Shown here one piece after another: positions 8,071-16,361 of a stretch of 64,000 nucleotides of DNA. Below the pieces are notes generated by a model, which ran no database searches, was not told the origin of the DNA, and was given only the letters and a program-made list of their open reading frames with translations. The stretch is from the NCBI GenBank assembly GCA_965204685.1, contig OZ242004.1, positions 3,534,001 through 3,598,000 of the forward strand. The letters run 5' to 3'. Numbering within the stretch: the first letter of the stretch is position 1; each line of letters starts with the position of its first letter. The stretch comes from Bin87 sp965204685 (lineage in GTDB: Bacteria; Chloroflexota; Dehalococcoidia; Lucifugimonadales; UBA3495). A program made the translations under genes and the position numbers.

Positions 8071-9114
8071 TTGCGCATTTGCTCACTGCTGCCCAGCGGC
8101 ACCGAAATCCTGTTCGCCCTGGGTTTGCAGGATCAGATCATCGGCGTGACCGACCTCTGCGACTATCCGCCGCAAGCCGCCAACATCCGCGTGGTCTGCC
8201 GCAGCCGCATCGACCCGTCCATCATGTCCAGCGAAGAAGTCGAGGCGGAGATGCACCGCATCCTGTCCAGCGGCGAAAGCCCCTACGACCTCGACGTCGA
8301 TTGGCTCCAGGCCGCCGCTCCCGACCTCGTCATCACCCAGGACCTGTGCTACTTCTGCGAAATCGACGCCGGCACCGTCCAGCGCGCCGTGGAACCCATT
8401 CCCGTGCCGCCGGCAGTCCTCAACCTGAACCCCCGCACCCTGGACGAAATCCTCGATAGTCTCCTGGAAGTCGGCGCGGCCTGCGCCGTGCCCGACCGCG
8501 CGCGCCTGCTGGTATCCGGCCTGCAAGCGCGCATCGAAACGGTGGCGCGTAAAGTCGACCGGGCCTCGTCCCATCCCGCCGTTTTCTCCATTGAAGGCGT
8601 CAACCCTCTCGTCATCGGCGGTCATTGGGTGACCGACCTGCTGGCCCGCGCTGGCGGCCGCTTGCCCGCGCGCTTCACCCCCGGTTGCCCGGCAGAACGC
8701 ATCCCGTGGGACGACGTTGTGGCGGCGCAGCCCGACAAGCTCTACATCGACCTGTGCTCCTCCGATCTCGCCCGCAGCGTCCGCGAGATTCCCTGGCTCG
8801 CCGCACAGCCCGGCTGGTGTGACCTTCCCGCCGTCCGCTCCGGGGAGGTCTACCTGATCGACCACAGCACGCTAAGCCGCCCCGGTCCCCGGGTCGTCGA
8901 CGGCCTGGAACTCCTCGCCCAACTGACCCATCCCGACCTCTTGGCCGACCACATCCCGCCCGACACCGTTCTGAAGCTGGACCCGAACGCCGATCAATCC
9001 AGTCCCGAACGCATCGCCCACGCCTTCAAGCCCTGGCCCGACGCCACGCCCGTCGGAGATCCGCTTTTGGCCGGGGTATCGTCAGTATCCCGTCCATCCT
9101 GTTCATCCGTGTAA
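8071..9114 (+). CDS. Cobalamin/iron-type ABC substrate-binding protein without signal peptide
   Basis: A 347 aa protein of the BtuF/periplasmic-binding-protein-like family (COG0614 type). It opens with RICSLLPSGTEILFALGL and has the family's two lobes joined by a long helix, with LVITQDLC and AQPDKLYIDLC strands. No signal peptide or lipobox is visible, so it may be cytoplasmic. No ABC transporter genes are adjacent, so transport is unproven. TTG 8071 is chosen because upstream codons (from TTG 8038) lie in a dispersed repeat. The C-terminal tail (about SVSRPSCSSV) and the stop are encoded by a CATCCTGTTCATCC repeat. Confidence 0.75.
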   Translation: MRICSLLPSGTEILFALGLQDQIIGVTDLCDYPPQAANIRVVCRSRIDPSIMSSEEVEAEMHRILSSGESPYDLDVDWLQAAAPDLVITQDLCYFCEIDAGTVQRAVEPIPVPPAVLNLNPRTLDEILDSLLEVGAACAVPDRARLLVSGLQARIETVARKVDRASSHPAVFSIEGVNPLVIGGHWVTDLLARAGGRLPARFTPGCPAERIPWDDVVAAQPDKLYIDLCSSDLARSVREIPWLAAQPGWCDLPAVRSGEVYLIDHSTLSRPGPRVVDGLELLAQLTHPDLLADHIPPDTVLKLDPNADQSSPERIAHAFKPWPDATPVGDPLLAGVSSVSRPSCSSV

Positions 9115-9120
9115 AAGACA
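9086..9120. repeat. CCATCCTGTTCATCC repeat forming a gene end
   Basis: Reads ATCCCGTCCATCCTG then TTCATCCGTGTAAAAG. Related stretches occur near 6469-6512, 24103-24140 and 24558-24590. Here it encodes the last residues and TAA stop of the binding-protein gene. Confidence 0.6.
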
Positions 9121-9149
9121 AACCGGGCGGCCGTGAGCAGCCTGACCGT

Positions 9150-9179
9150 CTGGCATTAGTGATACTGGGCGGGTATAAT
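9150..9179 (+). promoter_or_regulatory. Promoter for the flavin reductase gene
   Basis: CTGGCA (9150-9155), an 18-bp spacer, then a perfect TATAAT (9174-9179), 31 nt before the GTG start. Confidence 0.6.
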
Positions 9180-9210
9180 CATCGCCAACCTAACCGGGGG
9201 TAATCGCGCA

Positions 9211-9699
9211 GTGGTTAGTCAAGACGAGTTTCGGCAGGCCATGTCAAAGTTTGCGACTGGGGTCACGGTCATCACCACCCTCGACCCGTCGGGCAGTCCC
9301 CACGCCATGACCGCCAACGCATTCACTTCGGTTTGCCTGGATCCGCCGACTCTTCTCGTATGTGTGGCCCACAACACCATCACCTACGGCTACGTGGAAG
9401 AACAGAAGCGCATCGGCGTCAACGTTCTGCGCGAGGAGCAGGAAGAACTCGGCCGCTACTTCGCCCGTAGGCCCGAACAGCGGGAAGGCAACCCGGACTA
9501 TTCCTACACCATGGGCGAGCACAACGTGCCCGAACTCAACGGCTCCATGGTCTTCTTCAATTGCGACATCGTCGGCTCCCACGTCTACGGTGACCACACC
9601 ATCTACGTCGGCGAAGTCCGCGAGATGCGCCGGGGCGAGGGCGACGCCAACCCGTTGATGTTCTACGACAGCCACTGGTACCATCCCGCCCACGAATAA
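9211..9699 (+). CDS. Flavin reductase family protein
   Basis: A 162 aa FMN-binding split-barrel protein of the flavin_reduct family. Family blocks present are MSKFATGVTVITT, GSPHAMTANAFTSVCLDPP (flavin contact) and ADxNPLMFYDSHWYHP at the end. Such proteins use NAD(P)H to reduce free FMN or FAD for two-component monooxygenases. A luciferase-like oxidoreductase lies just downstream at 9817, so pairing is plausible but not proven. GTG start with GGGGG about 13 nt upstream and a clear promoter. Confidence 0.88.
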   Translation: MVSQDEFRQAMSKFATGVTVITTLDPSGSPHAMTANAFTSVCLDPPTLLVCVAHNTITYGYVEEQKRIGVNVLREEQEELGRYFARRPEQREGNPDYSYTMGEHNVPELNGSMVFFNCDIVGSHVYGDHTIYVGEVREMRRGEGDANPLMFYDSHWYHPAHE

Positions 9700-9737
9700 C
9701 CCGCCCGGCCGCCGTTCGGCCCCATCGACGCAACCGC

Positions 9738-9762
9738 GAGGGCAGGCGCAGAACCTGCCCTC
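9738..9762. repeat. Hairpin between flavin reductase and LLM genes
   Basis: A perfect 9-bp stem, GAGGGCAGG with CCTGCCCTC, and a 7-nt loop. No T-run follows, so it looks like a dispersed hairpin or weak terminator. Confidence 0.5.
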
Positions 9763-9816
9763 TAACGTACCGGAGTACCCGAAGGCGATCATCGCCCTTC
9801 GCCTGCAAGCTCAAAC

Positions 9817-10785
9817 ATGACCACGTCCGCCAACCGGCCTGCCCATACCGACGCCCTGCACTTCGGCGCCAGCATGGCCCTTCCCGCCAGCCGTACCGCC
9901 GAGCAGGCTCGCCTCATGGAGGACCTCGGCTTCGAGTACATGGGAGCCGGCGAGCACTTCATGCGCGGACGTCCGCCCGGTCCGACCCACGCCGCGCTGC
10001 CGCTCCTCGCCGTCGCCGCCGGCGCCACCCAGCGGATGCGCGTCGTCACCTCCGTTACCCTGGCCCCCTTCTACCACCCCCTCATGCTGGCCCGCATGAC
10101 CGCCACCCTGGACATCGCCTCCGGCGGACGCCTCACCCTGGGCGTCGGTGTCGGCGGCGAGTTCCCCATGGAATACGAGAACGCCGGCCTGGACATCCGC
10201 CGCCGCGGCCGCCGCACCGACGAATGCCTCGACGCCCTGCGCCGCCTCTGGACTGAGGACTCGGTCACCTTCCCGGGCCGCCATTACACCCTGGACGAAG
10301 CCGCCATCAACCCCAAGCCCGAACAGCAGCCCCATCCTCCCATCTGGGTCGCCGGCCGCCGGGACGCCGCCATGCGTCGCGCCGTCAGGTACGGCGACGG
10401 CTGGCTGCCCTATTTCTACAGCCCCGAACGCTATCGCGACAGCGTGGCCAAAATCGCCGCCTTCGCCCAGAAAGAAAACCGCGACATCGCCAACTTCCAG
10501 TGGGCCTTTTTCCCGTACATCACCCTGGCGCCCACCGAGGAACAGGCGGCCCGCACCGCCGCCCAGGCTCTGGGCAACCAATACCTCTACGGCGGTGAGT
10601 TCATCAACATCGTCCGCCGCTACTGCCTGTTGGGCACGCCCCGGATGTGCATCGAAAGACTGGAAGAGTACATCGACGCCGGCGCCCGGTACATAATTTT
10701 CAGCATCGCCGCCCCCCGCGAGGACCGCCGCCGCCATCTCGAAGTCATCGCCAAGGACATCATCCCCCATTTTCGCGGACGCTGA
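9817..10785 (+). CDS. LLM-class flavin/F420-dependent oxidoreductase
   Basis: A 322 aa luciferase-like monooxygenase-fold (TIM barrel) protein. Family features are HFGASMALPASR at strand 1, LEDLGFEYMGAGEH, the RMRVVTSVTLAPFYHPLMLARMTATLD block, GGRLTLGVGVGGEFPMEYE, and PHPPIWVAGRR. The spacing matches the F420-dependent TIGR03619-like branch. Cofactor (FMN or F420) and substrate cannot be settled by eye. It follows a flavin reductase, which could supply reduced flavin if FMN is used. Other LLM genes in the window are at 46866 and 61834. Confidence 0.88.
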   Translation: MTTSANRPAHTDALHFGASMALPASRTAEQARLMEDLGFEYMGAGEHFMRGRPPGPTHAALPLLAVAAGATQRMRVVTSVTLAPFYHPLMLARMTATLDIASGGRLTLGVGVGGEFPMEYENAGLDIRRRGRRTDECLDALRRLWTEDSVTFPGRHYTLDEAAINPKPEQQPHPPIWVAGRRDAAMRRAVRYGDGWLPYFYSPERYRDSVAKIAAFAQKENRDIANFQWAFFPYITLAPTEEQAARTAAQALGNQYLYGGEFINIVRRYCLLGTPRMCIERLEEYIDAGARYIIFSIAAPREDRRRHLEVIAKDIIPHFRGR

Positions 10786-10834
10786 TTTCTCTCGCACCGC
10801 GCCGCAAAGAATGTCGGCTTCTATGCCGATGTTG

Positions 10835-10840
10835 TATAAT
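10835..10840 (+). promoter_or_regulatory. -10 element for the radical SAM gene
   Basis: A perfect TATAAT 71 nt before the ATG. No good -35 is visible at 16-18 bp. Confidence 0.45.
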
Positions 10841-10911
10841 GGCCCGCAACTCGGATCAAACCCACAGCAACAGTCGCTCCTGTCCAACGGCATCGGAGTA
10901 CGTGAGCTAAA

Positions 10912-12759
10912 ATGAGCACTATTGAACTGCTCGATAATAAGTTCGACGGGACCCCCGCTACCCAGTCGCCCGTTTCCATTCGACCCCGCGGCGACCGTAC
11001 CCGTCGGGTCATGATGGTCCAGCCCGCGTCGGCCGGTGGCAACTTCGAATACATTGCCATCCCCCGACAGGGCATGTTGTTCCTCTCCGGAGCCCTCGCC
11101 CAGTGGGAAGGTCCCTACGTCTACGAACGCGATATCTGGTTCGAAGACCGCCTGGGCCGCATGGACCCCGACAAGGACCTCGACGGCATCGACATCCTCA
11201 TGATTACGTCTCTCATCAACGAGACGCCCCGTGCCTACGAAATCGCTCGCCAGGCCCGCGAATTCCATCCCGAACTCGTAGTCCTCGGCGGCGGGCCCCA
11301 GATGAGCCCGTTACCCGAAGAGGCCATCGCCCGCGGCGGCTTCGACGCCATCGTCAACCGCGAGGGCGAGGACATCATCGGCCAGCTCTGCGACATCCTG
11401 CTCACCTTCCGCGACGACCGCAAATACCAGTATCTCGAACGGGTCGCCGGCATCTCCTTCATGCGCGACAGCCACGTAATCCAGACCCGCCGCAAGGGCC
11501 TCGTTGCCCCCGACTTCGTGCCCCTGCCAGACTTCCGCTCCATCCGCGGCCTGTCTCCCATGAACCCCATGGCCGGCGGCGTTCTCGAAACCGTGCGCGG
11601 CTGCACCGAAAACTGCTCCTACTGCCAGGTCATCCAGCAGTTCCTCGGCTACCGCCTCATCGACCGCGAAACCGAGTTCAAGCGTATCGAGCAACTGGAA
11701 GAACTGGCCGCCGACGGCCTGATCCACACCGGCCGCAACGGCAAGTTCAACGTCTTCATCTCCGACGACCTGCATACTCCCCCGCTGCGCGCCGTTAAGT
11801 TCCGCAACGAGCGCCTCGAACGTCTCAAGGGCTGGGCCGGCCGCACCGACTCCATGAACATGATCTGCCAGGCCCGCGCCGAGATCGGTCAGGACGACGA
11901 ATTGGCCGACGCCCTGCTGGACGCCAACGTCAAGATGCTCTACCTCGGCGTCGAATCCAACAACGCCGAGAGCCTCGCCGCCGTTCGCAAGCGCCAGGAA
12001 CCCGGCCAGATGCAGAAGGACCTGGTCCACCTCAACGAAAAGGGCTTCTCCGTCGTCGCCATGACCATCATCGGTCTGCCCTACGACACCGAGGAATCCA
12101 TCATGACCCTGGCCGACTGGGTCACCCAGCACAGCCGGTACCAGACCGCCAACCTCCTTACGCCGCTCCCCGCCACGTCCAACTGGGACCTGAAGCCCCT
12201 GAACGCCCGGGGTGAGCCCCTCCAGGAAGGCGAGATGCGCCCCTACGAGCTCTACACCGGACGCCAGTTCGTCCACGAAGACGACCGCTGGAGCATGGCC
12301 GAGAGCCGTGAGTTGTTCGACAAGTACAGCGCCAAGCTCACCTCCATCGATGCCCTCTATGGCCGGATTTTCCGCATCCTGGGGAACTACCGCCTGCGCC
12401 AGGCCCGCAGCGTGCAGGACCTGTCCGAGACCACCGAGACCATGCGCAACTGGTCCCACCAGGTGGAGCAGGCCGGCAAGGAACTCGGCGAAAACCTCAA
12501 CCAGCGCGTGACTGAACTCGCCGATACCTTGCGTTCCGTCAGCCAGCCCTTGTCTAACATGGGCTCCGACTTCATGGACAACCTCCGGACCCGGATCAAC
12601 GAGACCTCGGAGGCCCTGCGGGTTTACGCGGAACGGGCCGACAGCGGCAGCAAGGACGTCGCCACCGGCATCTCCGCCCGCGTCAGCGAGGTCACCGAGA
12701 TGCTGAACGGTGTCCTCGATACCGCCAGCCAGCGCCGCAATCCCAACCAGGCACGGTAG
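10912..12759 (+). CDS. B12-binding-domain radical SAM protein with C-terminal coiled coil
   Basis: A 615 aa enzyme. An N-terminal cobalamin-binding Rossmann domain (about residues 30-180; DILMITSLINETP, LVVLGGGPQMSP, FDAIVNREGE) is followed by a radical SAM TIM barrel whose 4Fe-4S ligands are C231, C235 and C238 (RGCTENCSYC). Residues from about 475 to the end form a long charged amphipathic coiled coil (ETTETMRNWSHQVEQAGKE and so on), which is unusual for the family. B12-radical SAM enzymes methylate or rearrange unactivated carbons. The stop is 1 nt before fabF, so the two are co-transcribed and a role in lipid modification is conceivable. Specific substrate unknown. Confidence 0.87.
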   Translation: MSTIELLDNKFDGTPATQSPVSIRPRGDRTRRVMMVQPASAGGNFEYIAIPRQGMLFLSGALAQWEGPYVYERDIWFEDRLGRMDPDKDLDGIDILMITSLINETPRAYEIARQAREFHPELVVLGGGPQMSPLPEEAIARGGFDAIVNREGEDIIGQLCDILLTFRDDRKYQYLERVAGISFMRDSHVIQTRRKGLVAPDFVPLPDFRSIRGLSPMNPMAGGVLETVRGCTENCSYCQVIQQFLGYRLIDRETEFKRIEQLEELAADGLIHTGRNGKFNVFISDDLHTPPLRAVKFRNERLERLKGWAGRTDSMNMICQARAEIGQDDELADALLDANVKMLYLGVESNNAESLAAVRKRQEPGQMQKDLVHLNEKGFSVVAMTIIGLPYDTEESIMTLADWVTQHSRYQTANLLTPLPATSNWDLKPLNARGEPLQEGEMRPYELYTGRQFVHEDDRWSMAESRELFDKYSAKLTSIDALYGRIFRILGNYRLRQARSVQDLSETTETMRNWSHQVEQAGKELGENLNQRVTELADTLRSVSQPLSNMGSDFMDNLRTRINETSEALRVYAERADSGSKDVATGISARVSEVTEMLNGVLDTASQRRNPNQAR

Positions 12760-12760
12760 C

Positions 12761-14020
12761 ATGACAACCGGCGGCGGCTCCGGCCGGAGGGTGGTGGTAA
12801 CGGGCGTGGGCATGGTCAGCCCGCTTGGTCTGAACGTCGCCGATACGTGGTGCGCCGTCGCCGCCGGACAGTCCGGCATCGACTACATCACCGGCTTCGA
12901 CGCCGAGGCCTTCGACACCCGCTTCGCCGCTGAGGTCAAGGGCTTCGACCCGGAGAATTACCTCGAGCGCAAGGACGCCCGGCGTATGGACCGGTTCGCC
13001 CAGTTCGCCGCCGTCGCCGCCCAGGAAGCCTGCGCCCAGGCCGTGCTCAACCCCCGGGAAATGGACCGCTACAGCGTCCACGTCGTCGTCGGCAGCGGTA
13101 TCGGCGGCATAACCACTCTCACCGAGCAGCACCAGGTCCTGCTGGACCGTGGCCCGCGCCGCGTTACTCCCTTCCTCATCCCCATGATGCTCGCCGATAT
13201 GGGTTCCGCCCAGGTTTCCATGGTCACCGGAGCCATGGGCGCCAACTACTGCATCACCTCCTCTTGCAGCAGCGGAGCCGACGCCATCGGCGCCGGCTGG
13301 GACCTCATCCGACACGGCAAGGCGGAAGTCGTCCTTGCCGGCGGCGCCGAGGCGCCCGTAGCACCCCTTTCCGTCGCCGGTTTCAACGCCCTCCGCGCCC
13401 TGTCCCGCCAGAACGACAACCCCCAGCGAGCCAGCCAGCCCTTCAACCGGAACCGTGACGGCTTCGTCCTGGCCGAAGGGGCCGCCATCATGGTGCTGGA
13501 AAGCGCGGAACACGCCGCCGCCCGCGGCGCCGAGCCCATCGCCGAACTGCGCGGCTATGCGGCCACCAGCGATTCCCACCATCTTACCGAACCCAACCCC
13601 ACCGGCCAGAGCGCAGCCACCGCCGTTACGGAGGCCCTCGCCGCCGCCGGCCTCCAGCCTGCCGACGTCGATTACCTCAACGCTCATGGCACGTCCACTC
13701 CCCTGAACGACTGGCACGAAACCAAGGCCCTCAAGCTGGCTCTGGGCGACGAGGCTTACCGCATTCCCGTCAGCAGCACCAAGAGCATGACCGGCCACCT
13801 CCTGGGCGCCGGCGGTGCCCTGGAAGCCGCCCTCTGCATCCGAGTCCTTGCCGACGGTCTGATGCCGCCCACCATCAACCTCGACGACCCGGACGACGAG
13901 TGCGACCTCGATTACGTCCCCAACGCCGCCCGTGCCGCCGAGATCAACGTGGCGCTCAGCAATTCCTTCGGGTTCGGCGGTCACAATTCCGTGATCGTGT
14001 TGACGCGACCCAGTCTGTGA
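12761..14020 (+). CDS. fabF: Beta-ketoacyl-ACP synthase II (FabF-like)
   Basis: A 419 aa condensing enzyme of fatty acid elongation, joining malonyl-ACP to acyl-ACP. The catalytic triad is visible: C169 in TSSCSSGAD, H309 in NAHGTSTP and H346 in TGHLLGAGG, with the closing NSFGFGGHN loop. ATG 12761 sits 1 nt after the radical SAM stop. The frame extends upstream, but those codons lie inside the preceding gene. The stop overlaps the recJ GTG start (GTGA). Not in a typical fab cluster, so it could serve a special lipid or polyketide-like product. Confidence 0.92.
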   Translation: MTTGGGSGRRVVVTGVGMVSPLGLNVADTWCAVAAGQSGIDYITGFDAEAFDTRFAAEVKGFDPENYLERKDARRMDRFAQFAAVAAQEACAQAVLNPREMDRYSVHVVVGSGIGGITTLTEQHQVLLDRGPRRVTPFLIPMMLADMGSAQVSMVTGAMGANYCITSSCSSGADAIGAGWDLIRHGKAEVVLAGGAEAPVAPLSVAGFNALRALSRQNDNPQRASQPFNRNRDGFVLAEGAAIMVLESAEHAAARGAEPIAELRGYAATSDSHHLTEPNPTGQSAATAVTEALAAAGLQPADVDYLNAHGTSTPLNDWHETKALKLALGDEAYRIPVSSTKSMTGHLLGAGGALEAALCIRVLADGLMPPTINLDDPDDECDLDYVPNAARAAEINVALSNSFGFGGHNSVIVLTRPSL

Positions 14021-15714
14021 CCTCCCGCCGGCATACTCCCCCGCCCCGGCGTTGGCTGCTCCCGCCCCGGCCCGACGGCCACCGCTTCCCGTCCTACCTC
14101 TCCGCTCCCGCCGTCCAGTTGCTGCTGTCCCGCGGCATCGGCGACGCGGCGTCGCTGAACCGCTTCCTCGAACCTCCCGACGTACCCCATTCCCCCGACA
14201 GCCTCCCCGGCGTCGACGCCGCCTTGCCCCGGCTCGCCTCGGCTGTCCGCTCCCGGGAAACCGTCGCCGTCTTCGGCGACTTCGACGTCGACGGTATCAC
14301 CGCCACCGCGATCCTCAGCGAAACTCTCCAACGCCTCGGCGCCCGCGCTATCCCCTACCTGCCAGACCCCGTGGCAGAGGGCCACGGCATGACCCCCGTG
14401 GCCGTGGAACGACTTGTCTCTCAGGGCGCTTCCCTCATCGTCACCGTCGACTCCGGCGTCAGCAATGTGGTGGAAGTGGCGCTGGCCAACCAAAAGGGAA
14501 CCGACGTCGTCATCACCGATCACCACGTCCCTCCGCCTCAACTCCCCGACGCGGTGGCCATCGTCAACCCCCGCATGACCGGCAACCAGTACCCCTTCCC
14601 CGAGCTTTGCGGCGCCGGTATCGCCTACAAGCTCGCCGCTGCCCTGTTGAACTATCTCGGCCAGCCCGACGACCCGTCCCTCCTGGAACTTGCCGCCCTG
14701 GGCACTGTCGCCGACCTCGTGCCGTTGCGCGACGAAAACCGCCACATCGTTCAACGCGGGTTGGAAGTCCTGCCCTTCACCACCCGCCCCGGACTGCGCG
14801 CCCTGCTCCGACGGGTCAACCTCGCCAATCGTCCCATCCGCGCCGAGCACGTTTCCTTCCAGATCGCTCCCCGCCTCAACTCCTCCGGCCGCATGGCGCA
14901 TCCCGAAACCTCGCTCAACCTGCTGCTGACCGACGACGAACGTGAGGGCGAGCGTCTCACCACTCAGCTGGAACAATACAATGCCCGCCGCCGCGACCTC
15001 ACCACCCGGTCATTCGACGTTGCCGTGGAGCAAGTCTTGGCATCCTCGCCGCTGCCGGCCATCATCATCACCTACGACGACGCCTACACCCCCGGCATCA
15101 ACGGTTTGGTAGCCGGACGCCTCACCGAACTCTTCAACCGTCCCGCCATCGCCCTGGCCCGCGCTGACGCGGACCACCTCGTCGCCAGCGCCCGCAGCGT
15201 TGGCGATTTCAGCCTGATCAACGCCATCTCCCAATGCGACGACCTTCTGGTCCGTTACGGCGGGCACCAGGCCGCCGCCGGCTTCACCGTCCGCAACGAA
15301 AACTATCCCGATGTCGCAAGTCGTCTTACCGGCATCGCCAATGCTCAGATCGGTCTGTTCGGACCCGAACCCTCCCTGGAAATCCACGCCGAGGGCACCC
15401 TGGACGAACTCCTCAGTCCCGCCATGGCCGAGCTTTGCTCCCGTCTCGAGCCCTTCGGCAAGGACAATCCGACGCCCCGTTATCTGACCCGTGGCGTCAG
15501 GATCACCAACGCCGGCTACGTCGGTTCCAACGGGCAGCACCTGAAACTGCGGGTCACCGGCGGCGACCGTTCCATCGACGCCCTGGCGTGGAACTATCCC
15601 GGCAACTGGGGCGGCTACGAAGCCGCCGACCTCGTCTTCCAACTGGCCGAGGACAGCTATCGCGGCGAGCGTCGCCCCTACCTCCGCATCGACGACCTCC
15701 GCCCGGCGGTATAA
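14017..15714 (+). CDS. recJ: Single-stranded-DNA-specific exonuclease RecJ
   Basis: A 565 aa 5'-3' single-strand exonuclease of the DHH superfamily, acting in recombination and repair. Motif I is DFDVDG (residues 88-93, in place of the common DYDADG), followed by VTVDSGVSN. The DHH motif itself is at 168-170, with LGTVADLVPL, APRLNSSGRM and the DHHA1 motif GGHQAAAGFT. An OB-fold domain follows at the C-terminus. GTG 14017 overlaps the fabF stop; the open frame upstream is a shadow of fabF. The stop TAA overlaps a TATAAT likely serving the next gene. Confidence 0.94.
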   Translation: MTSRRHTPPPRRWLLPPRPDGHRFPSYLSAPAVQLLLSRGIGDAASLNRFLEPPDVPHSPDSLPGVDAALPRLASAVRSRETVAVFGDFDVDGITATAILSETLQRLGARAIPYLPDPVAEGHGMTPVAVERLVSQGASLIVTVDSGVSNVVEVALANQKGTDVVITDHHVPPPQLPDAVAIVNPRMTGNQYPFPELCGAGIAYKLAAALLNYLGQPDDPSLLELAALGTVADLVPLRDENRHIVQRGLEVLPFTTRPGLRALLRRVNLANRPIRAEHVSFQIAPRLNSSGRMAHPETSLNLLLTDDEREGERLTTQLEQYNARRRDLTTRSFDVAVEQVLASSPLPAIIITYDDAYTPGINGLVAGRLTELFNRPAIALARADADHLVASARSVGDFSLINAISQCDDLLVRYGGHQAAAGFTVRNENYPDVASRLTGIANAQIGLFGPEPSLEIHAEGTLDELLSPAMAELCSRLEPFGKDNPTPRYLTRGVRITNAGYVGSNGQHLKLRVTGGDRSIDALAWNYPGNWGGYEAADLVFQLAEDSYRGERRPYLRIDDLRPAV

Positions 15715-15715
15715 T
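15710..15715 (+). promoter_or_regulatory. -10 element inside the recJ stop, for the Uma2 gene
   Basis: TATAAT overlaps the recJ TAA and lies 32 nt before the next ATG, which has GAAGGAGGCG as ribosome binding site. The -35 region is poor. Confidence 0.4.
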
Positions 15716-15746
15716 TGCCGGCAGCCCGCAGAAGGAGGCGGTTCCC

Positions 15747-16340
15747 ATGACCCAGCCCAAAGCCAAACCCCGCACCAGACTGACCAACGCCGACTACATG
15801 GCGATGACGCCACCGGCCAACTCCGGCCCCCGCTACCAACTCATCAACGGAGAACTCATTGAAATGTCTGGCGCCAGCGACGACCATCAAGTGTTCCTGA
15901 TGTGGTTGTGTTCCGGGTTGCTGTTGCAGGTGGACGACTTGGGCATCGGCGAAATCCGCCTCCCTCCCTATGACGTGCATATCGACGAATTCAACACCTA
16001 CCAGCCCGACCTGCTATTCGTGTCCAACGCCCGGCAGCACATCTTCAACCCGGATGGTCGCGGCATTACCGGCGCTCCCGATGTCGTAGTCGAAATCCTC
16101 TCCGATTCCACCCGCCGCTGCGATCTTGCCGTGAAGTTGCCCGTCTACGCTGCCAACGGCGTCCGCGAAGTCTGGATCGTCGACCTCGACGCCGCCACGG
16201 TAACCATCCACTCCGGCGACGGCGACACGTTCACCCCGGTCCGAACCTTCACCGCCTCGGACACCCTCACCTCCGACGCCATGCCCGGCGTCGCCATTGA
16301 TCTCGCTCCCATCTTCGCCCGAGCCCAACCCGCCCGCTGA
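15747..16340 (+). CDS. Uma2 family putative nuclease (DUF820)
   Basis: A 197 aa protein of the Uma2/DUF820 family, which has a PD-(D/E)xK nuclease-like fold and is often duplicated in genomes. Family blocks are YQLINGELIEM, YQPDLLFVS, DVVVEILSDSTRRCDLAVKLPVYAANGVREVWIVDL. The acidic residues in QPD and VEIL and the following lysine fit the nuclease core. Cellular role is unknown. The start is fixed by GGAGG 7 nt upstream. Two further Uma2 genes occur at 29406 and 30015 but are more similar to each other than to this one. Confidence 0.85.
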   Translation: MTQPKAKPRTRLTNADYMAMTPPANSGPRYQLINGELIEMSGASDDHQVFLMWLCSGLLLQVDDLGIGEIRLPPYDVHIDEFNTYQPDLLFVSNARQHIFNPDGRGITGAPDVVVEILSDSTRRCDLAVKLPVYAANGVREVWIVDLDAATVTIHSGDGDTFTPVRTFTASDTLTSDAMPGVAIDLAPIFARAQPAR

Positions 16341-16361
16341 CCCGCCGCACCAGGCCGTCCG

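Noticed and set aside
9811..11268. Long minus-strand open frames opposite the LLM and radical SAM genes (also 11311-12879 and 12692-13984)
   Set aside because: They are antisense shadows caused by high GC codon bias; the plus-strand products have clear catalytic motifs.
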